From assembly GCF_001039355.2 (NCBI RefSeq), contig NW_019773513.1, positions 1,864,442-1,907,977 on the forward strand: a stretch of DNA of 43,536 bases, in the 5' to 3' direction. Origin of the DNA: Lingula anatina. Lineage: Eukaryota > Brachiopoda > Lingulata > Lingulida > Lingulidae. The notes under the pieces were generated by a model. That model searched no databases and was not told the origin of the DNA. It saw nothing but the letters and a program-made list of their open reading frames with translations. Within the stretch, counting starts at the first letter, position 1. Each line of letters begins with the position of its first letter. The position numbers and the translations under genes were made by a program. Below are positions 1-11,610 of the stretch, one piece after another.

Positions 1-1432
1 GTAAGCTAATGTTTTAGCGTGAAAAAAATTGGAAAAAATCCATGGTTCTTAGGATTTATTAGGTTTAAAGATATAGAAGAAAATCTATTTATACAAATAA
101 ATGTCAAGATATCCTTGAAGCAAGAAAACAAACAGAACAATTTGCATTACAAAAATAGAAACTATATCAAGTGGTACTATCAAGGCTGATAGCAAGGTAA
201 GAAAGGCCATGAAACCACAGGGCATTGACCGAAAAACTTCCATCATAGGAGAACCAAGAAAATAACCCCCCCTTTTTTTCTCCTAATCAGCAATAATAAT
301 AAAATATAATATCAAACATGATCAATGTTCTTCAGCCAACGCAAATTACTTTAGCCTTTTGTAAAACTCTTTCATGACAGCTTGAGGCAAATCTTCCTGT
401 CCACAGCCACTTAAGCATGGTCACAAGATAGTACAGAGTGGAAAGGCGGCAGGTTGATGACACACTATAGTAAGGATTACAAATGCTTACATATCATCCT
501 TGCTTAACAGATTATTTTAAGATGTTCATCAATTTTTGGTGATCAAAGACGACCATAGGGACAAAAAGAAATGTCCTCACTGCTATCATTTTAATTTCCA
601 TTACAGTTATCAGATGGTTAGACTCCAGAGAAAGTATATTTTATTCATGAAATCATCAAACCACACAGAAACTGCTGTATTCCCTGGAGAACAAAAACTG
701 TAAAACACATTATTAAAACACACTGCATCATTCAAGCAACATCAATCTATATTACTCACAAACTGGATTCATTCCAAAATCCCTAGAGAACACCCCCCCC
801 CCCCAAAAAAAAGAGCTCTTTGAATTATATACCCTGAACTCACATATGATGAAGCAATGAACGTTACCTGATTACCCACCTTGGAATCTTAAAGTACTAA
901 TTTGTGTAAAAAATGTTTTGTGAGATAAAATTATTTACCGTGCTATTGAATTTCATGACAGTTATATTTTTCCTTAATGTAGAACTAAACGGTATAGGAA
1001 CACTTTTACACCATGCTGCCCATACATGCATACATACTACATTCTTCATACTGCCAATTACTGTTAACTTTGAGAATATTTAATGATAATATTTAATGCA
1101 GCTTATTTCATCTAGTGTGTGATTTTACATGTGAAGAATGAATAAACAACGAAAATGTTTACAAGTGCAGCAAAAACCATCAAGACTCCTCCCAATTCAC
1201 TTCTTCATCAATGGAAAAATACTGTGTGACTCTGCCCAGAAACGTGTGTGTTGTAAAGGGAGAAGTACTTCCCTGATTACATTCAGCAACAGAAATGACC
1301 CAAAACCCTTCCGCCAAGTGACCTTCATCTTTCAGGCAATTCAGAAAGTATAGTAAGTATATAAATCTGTGATTAGGGTTAAGACTAGGTTAATGGCAGA
1401 ACATGCCACACTATACAAACACCCACCCTTAC
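1..1432. other. Non-coding stretch, no gene recognised
   Basis: I see no convincing exon here. If TTF2 continues, this is the intron or 3' region downstream of the exon ending at 1433. The next TTF2 exon should begin with one base completing an AG-x arginine codon and encode the conserved segment after the RVGQ motif. I searched the minus strand for it by eye without success, so it probably lies before position 1. Homopolymers occur near 787-812 (C-run then A-run). Confidence 0.5.
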
Positions 1433-1507
1433 CTATGGATGTGAACATTTTTAGTCTGTCCCACACGATACACTCGATCACATGCCTGAAGTTCCAAAGC
1501 CGGGTTC
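1433..1507 (-). CDS. TTF2: TTF2-like SNF2 ATPase, exon encoding motif VI region
   Basis: A 75-nt exon with acceptor gtgttcag| on one side and donor |GTAAGG on the other. Joined in phase to the exon at 1912-1994 it reads [18 protein letters not shown] followed by TKNVHIH, which is SNF2 helicase motif VI (QACDRxYRxGQ, with the arginine finger). TTF2 (lodestar) is a double-stranded-DNA-dependent ATPase that releases RNA polymerase II and transcripts, notably at mitosis. The wording around the motif fits TTF2 better than the related HLTF/RAD5 proteins. The donor leaves two bases (AG) of an arginine codon; the next exon was not found. This is a fragment of a protein that is about 1,160 residues in human. 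Confidence 0.72.
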
Positions 1508-1911
1508 CTGAACACAAGAAAAAGCACGATTTCAACTTACAATCTTTATAAACATGGCTATCATTTTCCACTTAATTAAAGAATAAAGTTATTGCAAAAA
1601 TACCATGGTTGATGCCCAAGAAATATGGTGTTACTTTTTTGTTGATGGAGTACTTTAGGATCAACTGCACAGCACATCATGACCTTTGAGGAAGTTGAAT
1701 AAAAAAGAAACCTTTCCTCACAAAATTAACTTAGCAGAAAGCTAAACATCTTAACAGCATGATAATAAATACAAACTGTCTTTTCTGGTCTTTACAAACA
1801 TTCATGACCTTTCAAAAAATCAGGGAATTTTTGTTCAATTTCTCTGACATAATTCATCGAAGACAACTTTGCTGATAAAGCAGAACCTAATTGAAAACTT
1901 TGTTTCCTTAC

Positions 1912-1994
1912 CAGTGTATATCTAAAAGAAATAGATGGTTGCCACCAACAAGGTTCAAACCAACTCCACCTGCTTTGAGGGAAACAAGCATCAC
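1912..1994 (-). CDS. TTF2: TTF2-like SNF2 ATPase, exon encoding motif V region
   Basis: An 83-nt exon bounded by acceptor tcttttgcag| and donor |GTAAGG. It encodes [15 protein letters not shown], then [12 protein letters not shown] and two bases of a tryptophan codon completed by the next exon. This is SNF2 helicase motif V. The [13 protein letters not shown] wording is characteristic of TTF2, whereas HLTF has SAASRVFLMDPAWNP at this place. The phase (2) matches the acceptor of the exon at 1507. No upstream exons (Walker A, DEAH box, SQWT segment) could be recognised on the minus strand of this window, so the gene must have long introns or exons too diverged to see by eye. Orthology rests on about 52 residues. 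Confidence 0.74.
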
Positions 1995-2198
1995 CTGCAA
2001 AAGAAAAAGGTTGAAACAAATGATGAAGTGTTGTAGGGAGAGGATTTAAAATTTGAACCATGTGAACATCTTAAAATATTATTCTTTTCAAGTTTTTTCT
2101 TTAATTTTGTGTGTTTATTTGTTATTTGGGAACAAATGACTTTTTGGAGGAATCTGACACTTATTTTGTCTAGTTCTGGACAAATGGGTGAAAACTAA

Positions 2199-2422
2199 GA
2201 CTTCGTTCACATGAAAAGTCTATTTTCTAAAAACCTATTTTCTATTCGCGTTATCTTGTGATCACAGTCCGTGCCCTGAATACCCTGCGGCGTAATTACT
2301 GGCAGCACGAGCCAGTTACTTCCAAAGCTGTAATTAATTCTCGGCTGCGCTCGGAGTGATCATAAGATACCGCGAATAGAAAATAGATTTTTAGAAAATA
2401 GACTTTTCATGTGAACGGAGTC
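2199..2422. mobile_element. MITE with long terminal inverted repeats, TAA target duplication
   Basis: About 224 bp whose ends are inverted copies of each other over roughly 70 bases. The left end begins GACTTCGTTCACATG and the right end finishes CATGTGAACGGAGTC, with a long AT-rich inner arm containing CTATTTTCTATTCGCG. TAA flanks both sides (2196-2198 and 2423-2425). A three-base TWA target site is typical of PIF/Harbinger elements, so this is probably a non-autonomous member. It has no coding capacity. Confidence 0.75.
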
Positions 2423-2429
2423 TAAATCC

Positions 2430-3010
2430 TAAAAGTTATTGTTTTTTTAAGACTCAATGAAGTGAATTCAGTCTTCTGAGACAACTATCCTTAGCCATTT
2501 ATTGGTCGAAATCTCAGTAGGCGTACTAAAGTAATTTCTAACAGGAAGCATTAACAATGAAATAAACTTAACTCTTACAAAACTAGATTATGTGGTCATA
2601 TGTTATGCATTCAAATAACCTACTCATTGTCTATAGTTACATGCATGATTTCACATAAACTTGCCTGATATATTGGACATATTGTTTGTAATGACTTTCT
2701 TAACAAGAACAAAGCACATCATTCCCAGAAATTTTATTATTGAGTAAGATAAAACGCTTGCTTTGTTTTTTCTCATATTAATACTGTGATATTACTACCA
2801 CAAGCTGTGGACCTCCAGCAGTTGAATTGTGAAAAAACACTGGTGCTTACTATGAAGAACCTTTTTTAGTGCTACTCATGGAATTAAGGCTTTGTGTACA
2901 TTGTTATTAAAAAGATACATATTAAAATAAGGTCTCTCTCTCCTTATCTGCACATCCACGATGCTGGGTAGCAACAGTTGGATCAAAATTTCAACATGGC
3001 ATCAATCTTG
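2430..3010. other. Non-coding, nothing recognised
   Basis: AT-rich sequence with no recognisable exon, RNA gene or repeat. Confidence 0.4.
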
Positions 3011-3385
3011 TGAGCACACTTTCCACTTAGAATATGCATCGTATTTTGCTTCATATTTATAAATTTTGGAAAATGTAACATTAAACACAGACAAAACTTA
3101 TCAGGAAAGAGTACACTTAACTGCACAGAGTTGGGAAAGCACACTGTGGTCCTGAATCAGTGGTTTAACAGTGATGACACAAAATCGCCTCTTGTGCGCA
3201 TGCTTTCCGCTTAAAATATGCATCGTAATTTGATTTATATTCATAAAGTTTGGAAAATTTCAAATTAGACACATAAAATTTATCAGAGAAGAGTACAGTT
3301 AACTTCACAGAGTTGGGAAAGCAAAAATCCTGAAGTGGCTGAATCGCTGCAATCCTGAATCAGTGGTTTAACAGCGATGACATGA
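3011..3385. repeat. Diverged two-copy tandem repeat, about 185-200 bp per unit
   Basis: Two adjacent units share an ordered series of anchors: AATATGCATCGTA (3031 and 3215), an AGAGTTGGGAAAGC block, and CCTGAATCAGTGGTTTAACA (3151 and 3354). The spacing grows from 184 to 203 because the second unit has about 19 extra bases. The copies differ at many positions, so the duplication is old. Confidence 0.7.
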
Positions 3386-6059
3386 AATTGTTTTTTCATG
3401 AATTACAGGCCACAAAGTGGGAACTGAATATAGCTAATTTAATAAGTCTCATTTAACATTCCATGTGAATGGTCATTACGTCAACAATGGAAAACTCCAC
3501 TATTTACACTAGGTCCCTGGGCCGAATCTGAATGGGGAAACAATGTTACCTGATAGCTGTGATTTTGTGGTCGTGTGTGTCTCAAGGAATAAAACAGAAT
3601 TGGGTCATAATATTTACATGCTCAGATGACAGGATTTCCTTACTGATTGTTGTTATATTAAAAGCTGGGTGTATCCCGAAGTTGAATGATTTGTATGGTT
3701 CACATGTATGGGAGATGATATTTTGTACTGAAGTTGAAAACGGAAATGATGGTAATGAACAACAACCCATCAAAGAGCAATTTCTGTTTTTCTCTAGTGT
3801 GTATGCCTTAAATGATCCCTGAGATAACTAAAAAATAATGACAATACTATTCTAAGAGATTTCTTTTCCATAATGTTCAGCTGAAAAACAGACTGGTGTC
3901 TTTCTTGGCAGAAGATACTAGGAACTGTATGACAGAGCTTTCAGAGATTCAAAGTAAAAAAAAAGAGTAAAAATTTCTCCTCTTTCTCCATTTATGACCA
4001 AAGAGAGAGGTTTCTTGATGTCTACACCAAGGCTTAATAAAAAGGCTTTAGTGTTTATAGCAGAATCTGAGGGGAAAATGATATTATTATCATTGCATAA
4101 CATTGTCATTAAAAATAAACAACCAGTTCTAAAATTAACTGAGCTATAATCTACTATTAATAAGTAATGTGCTCCAAGTCATAAACAGTAATTTGGTTTC
4201 CAAGATAGGAAATTCCATATGCATCGTGAACACTTATCACTATCTAAGGCATCACACACCCTCTATTTCATGTATGCATGTTGAGTTCCTAGGTCAACAA
4301 TAGCAAAACTATATTTATGTGATTAACAATTGATTATCACAACAATAACAACATTTATCATACTTATAAGATGATTAAGTTATACAGATGGCTTAGCTCA
4401 TGCTGACTCAAGAGACGTGGTAATTATTTGTTCATTTTCTCCCATTCTCTCTGCAAAGTTACATGAGAACAACAGGATAAAGCAAAGTCCTGTAAACGAA
4501 TCTGGAAAGGAAACTGCAATAAAGCAAACCAGGATGAAACATTTGGTACCCCATATAAAACAGCATGATACCGAAATTAAGGGAAAAAAAGATGGAGAAA
4601 GGTAGTTGAATAGAAGTGATGGATAGAGGGATAACCAAGGATGTAGAGAGAATGAAAAAGATATCATATGTTGGAACAGGACAGCAAGACATTATTTTCT
4701 CTAGCATTTTAGACAAAACATTTTGCACCACTTTTATATTTTCATATTCAACTTTTTCTTACAGAGACCCTTCTTATATTATGCAAAAATGTCCCTGAAG
4801 TTTTTTTTTTTATTAAAAAAAACCCCCTTATCTGTATCTTTATGCCTGGTGCTTACAGCTACTCAGTCAAGTGCACTCAACCAAGATACATAATCAAACA
4901 TATATCTACCAGCCATGAACATTATAAATAGCTTAAAAATTATTATCAATAAAATATTTACTCAAAAGAAAACATAAGGCACTTTAACAGATTAAACAAT
5001 AGAGCTTTCCTAATATTAATATAAAAACATAATACTAATTATAATAACAAAGAAATTAACTTTTAGGAAATTCCACTGAACCCAAAATTTTTAAATGTAA
5101 TACACCACTGAACATTTTGAGTTTTCACCCATAAAAAGTTTCCCTACACAATACTTTATGGAAGGGTCTAAGGTACCAAAATCAAAAATAAAACATCTGT
5201 ATTCCAGTGAAGTGTGATTCAGCTACAAGGTTAAATGTAATCAAAGTCAGTGACACTGTCACTAATATATGTCCATGTCAATGCTGCAGTATGCAGTTCT
5301 TTGTCTAATACAATCTACACAGTATTCACACCTTTCCACTGCAAGGCTCATTAACTGTTGGTTTCTTCACCTGATGACAACAGTCCAACAGTTGGGGAGT
5401 GACAGGATTGTGTCGTCCTCAGTTTTCACTTATAGTTGACCTAAAATGGACCAGTTTTCTGGTCCTCTTATTCTTTTTGTAATAATAACGGCAGCTATAG
5501 AAATACGTTAGAGAAATCTCTTGAATATATGTCCTTACATAATAACCTACATCAATTAAATCTGTTTATAAGAAATGGTAAAACGTAGATTATCAAACTG
5601 GGAAATACCACCTTTACACCCATTATTTCACTTCAAAATTTATAACCTAAAACATACAAAAACCTGTGCAGAGAGGTTTAATCTCTAACTTGAAAACTAT
5701 TATGTTCACAACACAGTTACATAGTTACGTAGAAAAATTGTAAAGTGAAATCAATAGATGTGTGGTTGCTGATCCAAAACTCATTACAGTTTGCTCTCAC
5801 TGGGGGTAATTGCCAAAGATTGATTGTGCTCATTCCCTCTAGCCACTTAATATCACTTCGGCTCTTCCAATGATGCTTTAACTACCTACTCTCCTGAGTC
5901 ACTTCTAAATTACAGTGTTCTACCCCTAAGAACAACTCTGAGAGACTTTTACCAAAATATCAGCTTTCATTTAGAAATCTGTCACAGCATTTAAATCAAT
6001 TTCCTGCTTTTTGGAATTTAAGTAGGCATTCTGGAATGCTACTGAAAAAGATTTGTCAA
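3386..6059. other. Non-coding, no gene recognised
   Basis: Short open frames occur by chance in this AT-rich stretch (the longest, 3532-3822 on the plus strand, is 96 codons). None has a recognisable domain or paired splice signals that I trust. It may be upstream intron sequence of the TTF2-like gene. Confidence 0.4.
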
Positions 6060-6133
6060 CAATAAAATAAATAAATAAATACAAAAATAAAATAAAAATA
6101 AATAAATAAATAAATAAATAAAATAAAATAAAA
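6060..6133. repeat. AAATA/ATAA microsatellite-like tract
   Basis: Runs of AATA and AAATA units on the plus strand. The minus-strand open frame across it (5971-6162) is only low-complexity translation. Confidence 0.9.
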
Positions 6134-6218
6134 ATGAAATTAAAGAAAACTTGTAGCATCAAATATCAACTCATCACGCACTTGAAAATTTCTATAACAA
6201 TTGGTTTTTTGCATTTTT

Positions 6219-6856
6219 TCACTTTCTAGTTTTCATAGAAGGGATTCCTTTATAATCATCTACTAGCAAACTGTTCAACTGAAGGGAATCCATCCAAATT
6301 CCAACTACATAAACTATATTTAATGGAGATCCATGTTTAAACAAATCCTTAAACCAAAAGTTTATTGACTTTTCTCTTTTTGAAATAAAGAAATGTTCAT
6401 TCCACAATTCGATTTTATCCAACAAAATTAACTTAATAGTAGATGCTTTGAAGTGCCTACAATAACAAACCAAACAAAATTGCTTTTTTTTGTTATCAAA
6501 ATACACCACAATTACATTAACAGCATCATTAGTTTACATCTCTAAACCACACTCCACAATTTATTTATCTTGCTCTTTTCCTGATATTATTGAACAATAA
6601 TGAATCATGTCTCCGTCTGTGACCTATAATCATCACTGTAATCAACAAGACAATTTTGAAGATGGGGACAACCTACCGCAATTTTTCTGTCTAGAAAATT
6701 ACCTTGAACATCAGTAACAAAGCTTAAAATGTTGCAGTCACCCCCAATTATCCTAATAACAGTTTTGAGACAAACTATACCATTTTCAAATCTAAAATTT
6801 AGTAAATAAGGCCACACTTTTTTATTTTTATGGATGACATCCTCTGGGTACCCCAA
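6219..6856 (-). mobile_element. Decayed LINE-like retrotransposon remnant
   Basis: On the minus strand, 6856-6605 reads a stretch containing IRIIGGDCN, then DVQGNFLDRK and HLQNCLVDY. This resembles the GGDFN...LDRK...pattern of the APE-type endonuclease of LINEs. Further along the same strand (6509-6219) comes LWNEHFFISKREKS followed by FWFKDLFKHG, resembling the segment after the reverse transcriptase in aquatic-animal LINEs. The order (endonuclease, then C-terminal part) is right for one element, but the reverse transcriptase core is missing. The call rests on motif resemblance only. It could be chance in part, and the element is certainly dead. Confidence 0.38.
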
Positions 6857-6926
6857 AATCAGTGCGAGAGGGCGAAAAAAAAAAAAAACGGTCCAAAAAA
6901 AAAAAAAATACTGCTTAAGTAAAGGA

Positions 6927-7345
6927 ATGCTGTCAGTACACAGCTGGAAACAAATTTTACCACAGAAACACGTATCAAACTAACAATATGTCTTTATCCA
7001 TGCTCTCAAAATATTAAAGCATTGTGAATACTTCGAAGAAATGTAAAAAAAAAAAGTCATGAATAGATATACTTCTTATTACAAAATCTATTAAGGTTAT
7101 TTCATGCATTTTGTTGGTATAGCAATCAATAAAACNATGCTGTCAGTACACAGCTGGAAACAAATTTTACCACAGAAACACGTATCAAACTAACAATATG
7201 TCTTTATCCATGCTCTCAAAATATTAAAGCATTGTGAATACTTCGAAGAAATGTAAAAAAAAAAAGTCATGAATAGATATACTTCTTATTACAAAATCTA
7301 TTAAGGTTATTTCATGCATTTTGTTGGTATAGCAATCAATAAAAC
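6927..7345. repeat. 209-bp direct repeat on either side of an n gap
   Basis: Bases 6927-7135 reappear directly after the n at 7136, as 7137-7345, with no difference that I could see. The repeat starts exactly after the gap character and its first copy ends exactly before it. That is what two overlapping contig ends placed side by side would give, rather than a real tandem duplication. Confidence 0.9.
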
Positions 7346-7439
7346 AACATGAAACAAACAGTGTGTCTTTATTTGTATTCTCAGAATATTAAAGCATTTT
7401 GAACACTTCACAGAAATGTTTAAAAAATGATGCAAAGAT

Positions 7440-8260
7440 ATGCTTAATACTACCAAATCTATTAAAGGTCATTTCAGACGATGCCATTTTGTCTACTTCG
7501 ACTCACACGGCCAAACTGTCAGGTGGCCCGTCCGACCTTCAGCCCACCAAATACCTCGACGCCCTTGTCGACCCTTTTTTCGCTACAGAAAACCTGGTAT
7601 GTGCTGCTTTGTACAGAATGTCACTGAAATTTTTCGGGCTATAATCGCTGGCGGCCGCCAGCCTTTCGCACAATTGTAAAAAGGTGATATCTCCATGCGC
7701 AATATCAATGGCATACCAATCCAAAACGACGGCACGCGTTCTCTTTATGACTTTAATTGTCGTGTAATTTGAAAGTAATCCTAGAGATGAACTTGACGGC
7801 AAAGCGGCCACATTTCCACGTGGCGATAATACGCATGCGCAGAAAACTCATTTCCTGGCAAATTCAATAACGACGTTTGCGACAACCGACTTCGTTGGGG
7901 GCTGGGGGGGGGGGGGGGAATTTTTTTTTTTTGGAGAACGGGCGAAAATCGGTGCGCGCGCAGGAGTGTCATCCATAAAATTAAAAAANAATCCAAAACG
8001 ATGGCGCCCGTTCTCTTTATGACTTTTATTGTTGTGTAATTTGAAAGTAATCCTAGAGATGAATTTGCCAGCAAAGTGGCCGCATTTCCACGTGGCGAAA
8101 ATACGCATGCGCAGAAAGCTCATTTCCTTACAAATTCAATAACAACGTTTGCGACAACTGAATTCGTTGGGGGCTGGGGGGGGGGCTTTTTTTTTTTTGG
8201 AGAACGGGCGAAAATCTTTGCGCGCACAGGATGTCATCCATAAAATTAAAAAAGTGTGGC
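7440..8260. repeat. Gap-associated imperfect direct repeat with NRF1-like sites
   Basis: Sequence from 7718 to about 7980 recurs after the n at 7989 as 7990 to about 8252 with scattered substitutions. Both copies contain a CACGTGGCGA-type E-box, a GCATGCGC palindrome (NRF1-like, near 7831 and 8102) and a G-run then T-run. The region is richer in CpG than its surroundings and could be a promoter, but no gene start could be attached to it. Overlapping divergent haplotype contigs are the simplest explanation for the repeat. Confidence 0.6.
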
Positions 8261-8659
8261 CTTATTGCAGATAACTTGCAGAATTATGGGAATAAGTAGC
8301 TAACGTGGCAAACAAATTCGCCAAACATGAACCTTACAGAGGATCCGAGGGCACTGATTTCTCGCCAAATAAACCATCTACTGGTCTTACGACAAATCTA
8401 GCAATTTTATCCCAGGTTCTATATGAACAATTATAATAATTATTTGTTTGTTATAATTCAAACGCAACAGAGTTTCTATTAATGACAAAGTCATATCAAG
8501 ATAACACGTTTCCATTTAGTGTTATATCTATCCGTTTGTGCCTTGGAGAGTCAACAACAAAAAGTTCAATACGTCTTTTTTTTCTCTTGCAGAGTCCACA
8601 TGAAAAAGCAGGTGCCTTCGAAGACAAGAAATACAGCGTACGTGTAAGGCTGTATTCCC

Positions 8660-8860
8660 AGAGCTTTTAGATCGATCTATCCCCGTAGGGACTCTCACTA
8701 GATTACTGTCAGATAATCCGGCTTAAATGTCCGTCCCGCCTACTACAAGCTTTAAGGGGGTAATTAACTTTCGTGTCCGCTCGGCTGACAGCTATTTAGC
8801 TTGAACCCCCAGGGAGTTAGGTCGATCTAAAGTAGATCGATCTAATCTCTGGAAATGGGG
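8660..8860. mobile_element. AGATCGATCT-bordered inverted-repeat element, copy 1
   Basis: An element bordered by TTTAGATCGATCTA (8667) and GTAGATCGATCTAAT (8832). Its inner inverted arms resemble each other: GGGACTCTCACTAGATTACT at the left and the complement of AGCTATTTAGCTTGAACCCC at the right. Related copies lie at 12240-12515 (opposite orientation) and 30111-30265. It sits where the unit 2 sequence continues as an open frame, so it probably inserted in unit 1 after the duplication. Confidence 0.6.
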
Positions 8861-8898
8861 TCTAAGTCCTTGTTAAGTATTTGATCGCTCTTCGTGTG

Positions 8899-9965
8899 TT
8901 ATATATCTGTTGGAGGGAGACAATGTTCTTTCCAGAAAAATGCATTTAATTCATCCCAGCTGTAAGATTTGGGCGGCTCCTCTTGAAAGTGCAGGCGTTC
9001 ACAGAGGTGACAGAAAGCACGGTCTGGAAGCTGACGATACTCGTTCTTCCACTCAAGATATTTGACGTATTTTTCTGGATTCTTATCAAGCATGTGTAAA
9101 TATTCAGCTAATTCTTTAGGTGAGTTGAAGTCATCGGTGTTGATATGCCATTCAGGACGGATTCCTGCTCGAGTGTAGTCTGTATTCCCGCGAGTAACGG
9201 CTACAATATCTATGTTCACGGTTTTATAGAACTTTTCGGTCACGTAATCTAGAGATATGCTATTTTCGAACGCTAAATAAAATTTGTAGTCTCTCGCTAA
9301 GAGGTCCAAACACGTGGTCTCCCACCCCCAACTACCAGACCGTTCACATTTCAGGGGACCACACTTTCCATAAATATCCACTTCTATGTATTTCTGGAGT
9401 TCTTTTACATAGTCCATGCGGCGTGAAGTTGTTCTGCAGTTGGATACCATCCATGCCACCAGTTTCTTTTTTGATTTAGTAATACTAAGGTAATCTTTTT
9501 TGATAGGAGTGTCTCTCTTGGCTATCTCTGTGTACGGTAACAAGACGTCTGCATCTGCACGGTAAACCATCGTCCAGTTGAAGAGTCCGTCCCATGATTT
9601 GTCAAGCTGGGAGTAGCAGGGGCTCTCCCCCATCACCCAAACCCACCGCTGGCTAGGGTGACGGTACGTTGGACCTGTCTTTGGGGTGGATTGCCCATTT
9701 AGAAAAAATACCACGTCTGCTTGTTTCACCAAACTCCGGTCTTTTGTAAGTCTGCACGCTCTCACTGGACAGTGCCTCACCTCCATTAAGTCGTAGAACT
9801 TTGATTCAAGAGGATTCCAATTCCAGTCCCAGAATAACAGCGTTTTGTTCTTTAGTTTTGACAGTGTTAGTTCATCGTATTTCCATGGAAGGGTCTCTGG
9901 ATAGATGGGTATTTGGGCTGGGGAGTGGAAACCAGTCTTTTGCCTGTTTGGACGCCTCGATAAAT
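8899..9965 (-). CDS. Alpha-1,3-fucosyltransferase A, exon 2 (catalytic domain)
   Basis: A 1,067-nt terminal exon with acceptor gttttccag|, in phase 1 with exon 1 at 13384-13501. The spliced protein is about 394 residues, a Golgi type II enzyme of CAZy family GT10 that transfers fucose from GDP-fucose to GlcNAc-type acceptors. Seen in order: KNKTLLFWDW (N-glycosylation site), RWVWVMGESP, LFNWTMVYRADADVLLPY (acceptor-side motif), GKCGPLKC, the hallmark LAFENSISLDYVTEKFYK (donor binding), NTDYTRAGIRPEWHI, and a C-terminal CHLC pair. The open frame continues 59 codons upstream of the first in-frame methionine (9786) to the acceptor, which is why the exon is extended to 9965. The frame is intact. 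It closely resembles the copy at 15940-17009; acceptor specificity cannot be read from the sequence. Confidence 0.9.
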
Positions 9966-11451
9966 CTGGAAAACAACGAAGTACACATGAATGTCTATTA
10001 AGCCTTAAATAAAAAATTGACCAATACTTGAACCGCTCTAACCTCTGCCCTGAGCATATATTTTCTGCAATTCCTTATTTTGCATTCAGGTGATTTTCAA
10101 GTTAGATACCATTCTACGAAAGTTTTGCTTCTGCACCCTTCAATTATACAGATTTTTTATTATGCAAAAAACTGTTATTAATTTCATCTTTTCTTAAATT
10201 GATACAGTGTACAGCTTCTAATTTTCCCAATGGAGCCTCCCCTATTGCCTTCTGTGAAGCCTTTCTTTTTGGAATTCAGCTCATCTCGTCTAAAACAGAT
10301 TGCATTCTATTCATTAGACCTCGATACGCTTCGTGTAAGCATTTCACTTCACCCTTTTTCACTTCAAACTCCTATTTCGCCTTTGATATATATCTGGTGG
10401 TTAAACAGTGGGTAACCTTGGGTATTTTGAGAAAATCTAAGATGGCCGCAATTTGCTATCAGCTATGGGGTTTTAATGCTGTCAGGCAGATACAGTGTCC
10501 ATTGTCAAATTAAAGCAATAATACATGTAACTCTTCCGTTGAGATTCAAAATTCCGCAAGAAATACATTGTAAACAACGCAAGGAAATATATTCTATTGT
10601 ATTTTACCACTAAAACGGCCGTTATTGTAGTAAAACTAAAATCTGTGCTTGTCAATAGGGCTTTCGATGCCTTTCTTCCCGGTCGTCAAGGCATCCGTTG
10701 CTAATGACGTAAGGGAGGTACATTCTGATCTCTATTCAATATTACACACTTTTAGTACGTACTCCAGCCAATGGCTTCATATACTTCCTTATCCCTGGCT
10801 TCTTAATGCGACAGGTAAACAAGCCTTACTCAGCCTCTTCAAAATTGACACAATGTATTATAGAGAATAAAATAAAAGTTATGACTTGAAATTATTGACA
10901 TCGTCCATGAATTATTAAATGTCTCCGACCAGACGTAAGTTGCGAGTTTTTGTACAGTGCGTCGGATAACGAAAAGCCCAGAATGGCACACATTGTGGAT
11001 ATAAATGCATTTTTAACAAAAAGACGAATATATATATCTCATGAATCTTAATTATATTATTGAATTTGTTATATAGTGTTGTTGTTTTCTGCTTTTCCCG
11101 CGGTTTTAAGTAGGTCACCAGTGACTATGCAATGTCAGAGAGTGCTCCGTCAGTTAAAATCTCTTTTAAAGTTGACCCTTTCCATAACTTTTTATGACCA
11201 AAGTTGGTTACATATCTTGGCTGTTTTACTTTCTAATATTTAGATAGGTGAGCACTGATTTTTAACGTCTGGGTAATTTGTCTGTATAATTTAAACGGAC
11301 ATTATGTTATTGTTAAATATTACCCACCCTAAATAGAAATTAAAAACTCTGCATTAAGGGGCAATGCTCTTATATCATTTTAATATTAAAATACATAAAG
11401 TAATACAACTAATCATTTTCTTTTTATTTGATTTTAAGGATGCTGAACCTA

Positions 11452-11610
11452 GTACACTTCCCATTTTCAAGGTGTGTGTCAGATCGCATTTCGGAGTATC
11501 AGTCAGAACACCGACAGGATGAGCCCGCGGTCGTCCTACAAAATTTGTTCTGGGGTATGATACTCCGAAATGCGATATGACACACACCTTGAAAACGGGT
11601 AGTGTGGTAC
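11452..11610. mobile_element. Foldback element with arms of about 42-55 bp
   Basis: The left arm contains TTTTCAAGGTGTGTGTCAGA then TCGCATTTCGGAGTATCA; the right arm is its inverted copy, with TGATACTCCGAAATGCGATA then TGACACACACCTTGAAAA. The similarity extends outward to GTAC on both sides. About 60 unpaired bases lie between the arms. It has no coding potential and is absent from the matching intron of the second FUT gene. Confidence 0.75.

Noticed and set aside
340-420. Minus-strand stretch reading a plausible C-terminus after a tggacag acceptor, considered as the TTF2 last exon
   Set aside because: The phase does not match the donor at 1433 and the peptide lacks TTF2 C-terminal motifs.
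3532-3822. 96-codon plus-strand frame containing LLIVVILKAGC, faintly like acyl-CoA synthetases
   Set aside because: No further family motif, no trusted splice sites, and a comparable frame on the opposite strand.
4398-4798. Overlapping hydrophobic frames on both strands
   Set aside because: Low-complexity Phe/Ser/Leu-rich translation of AT-rich DNA; no domain.
5971-6162. 63-codon hydrophobic minus-strand frame
   Set aside because: Translation of an AAATA microsatellite.
7440-8123. Several 80-97-codon frames in both directions
   Set aside because: They lie in a gap-duplicated CpG-richer region, cross an n, and show no recognisable domain.
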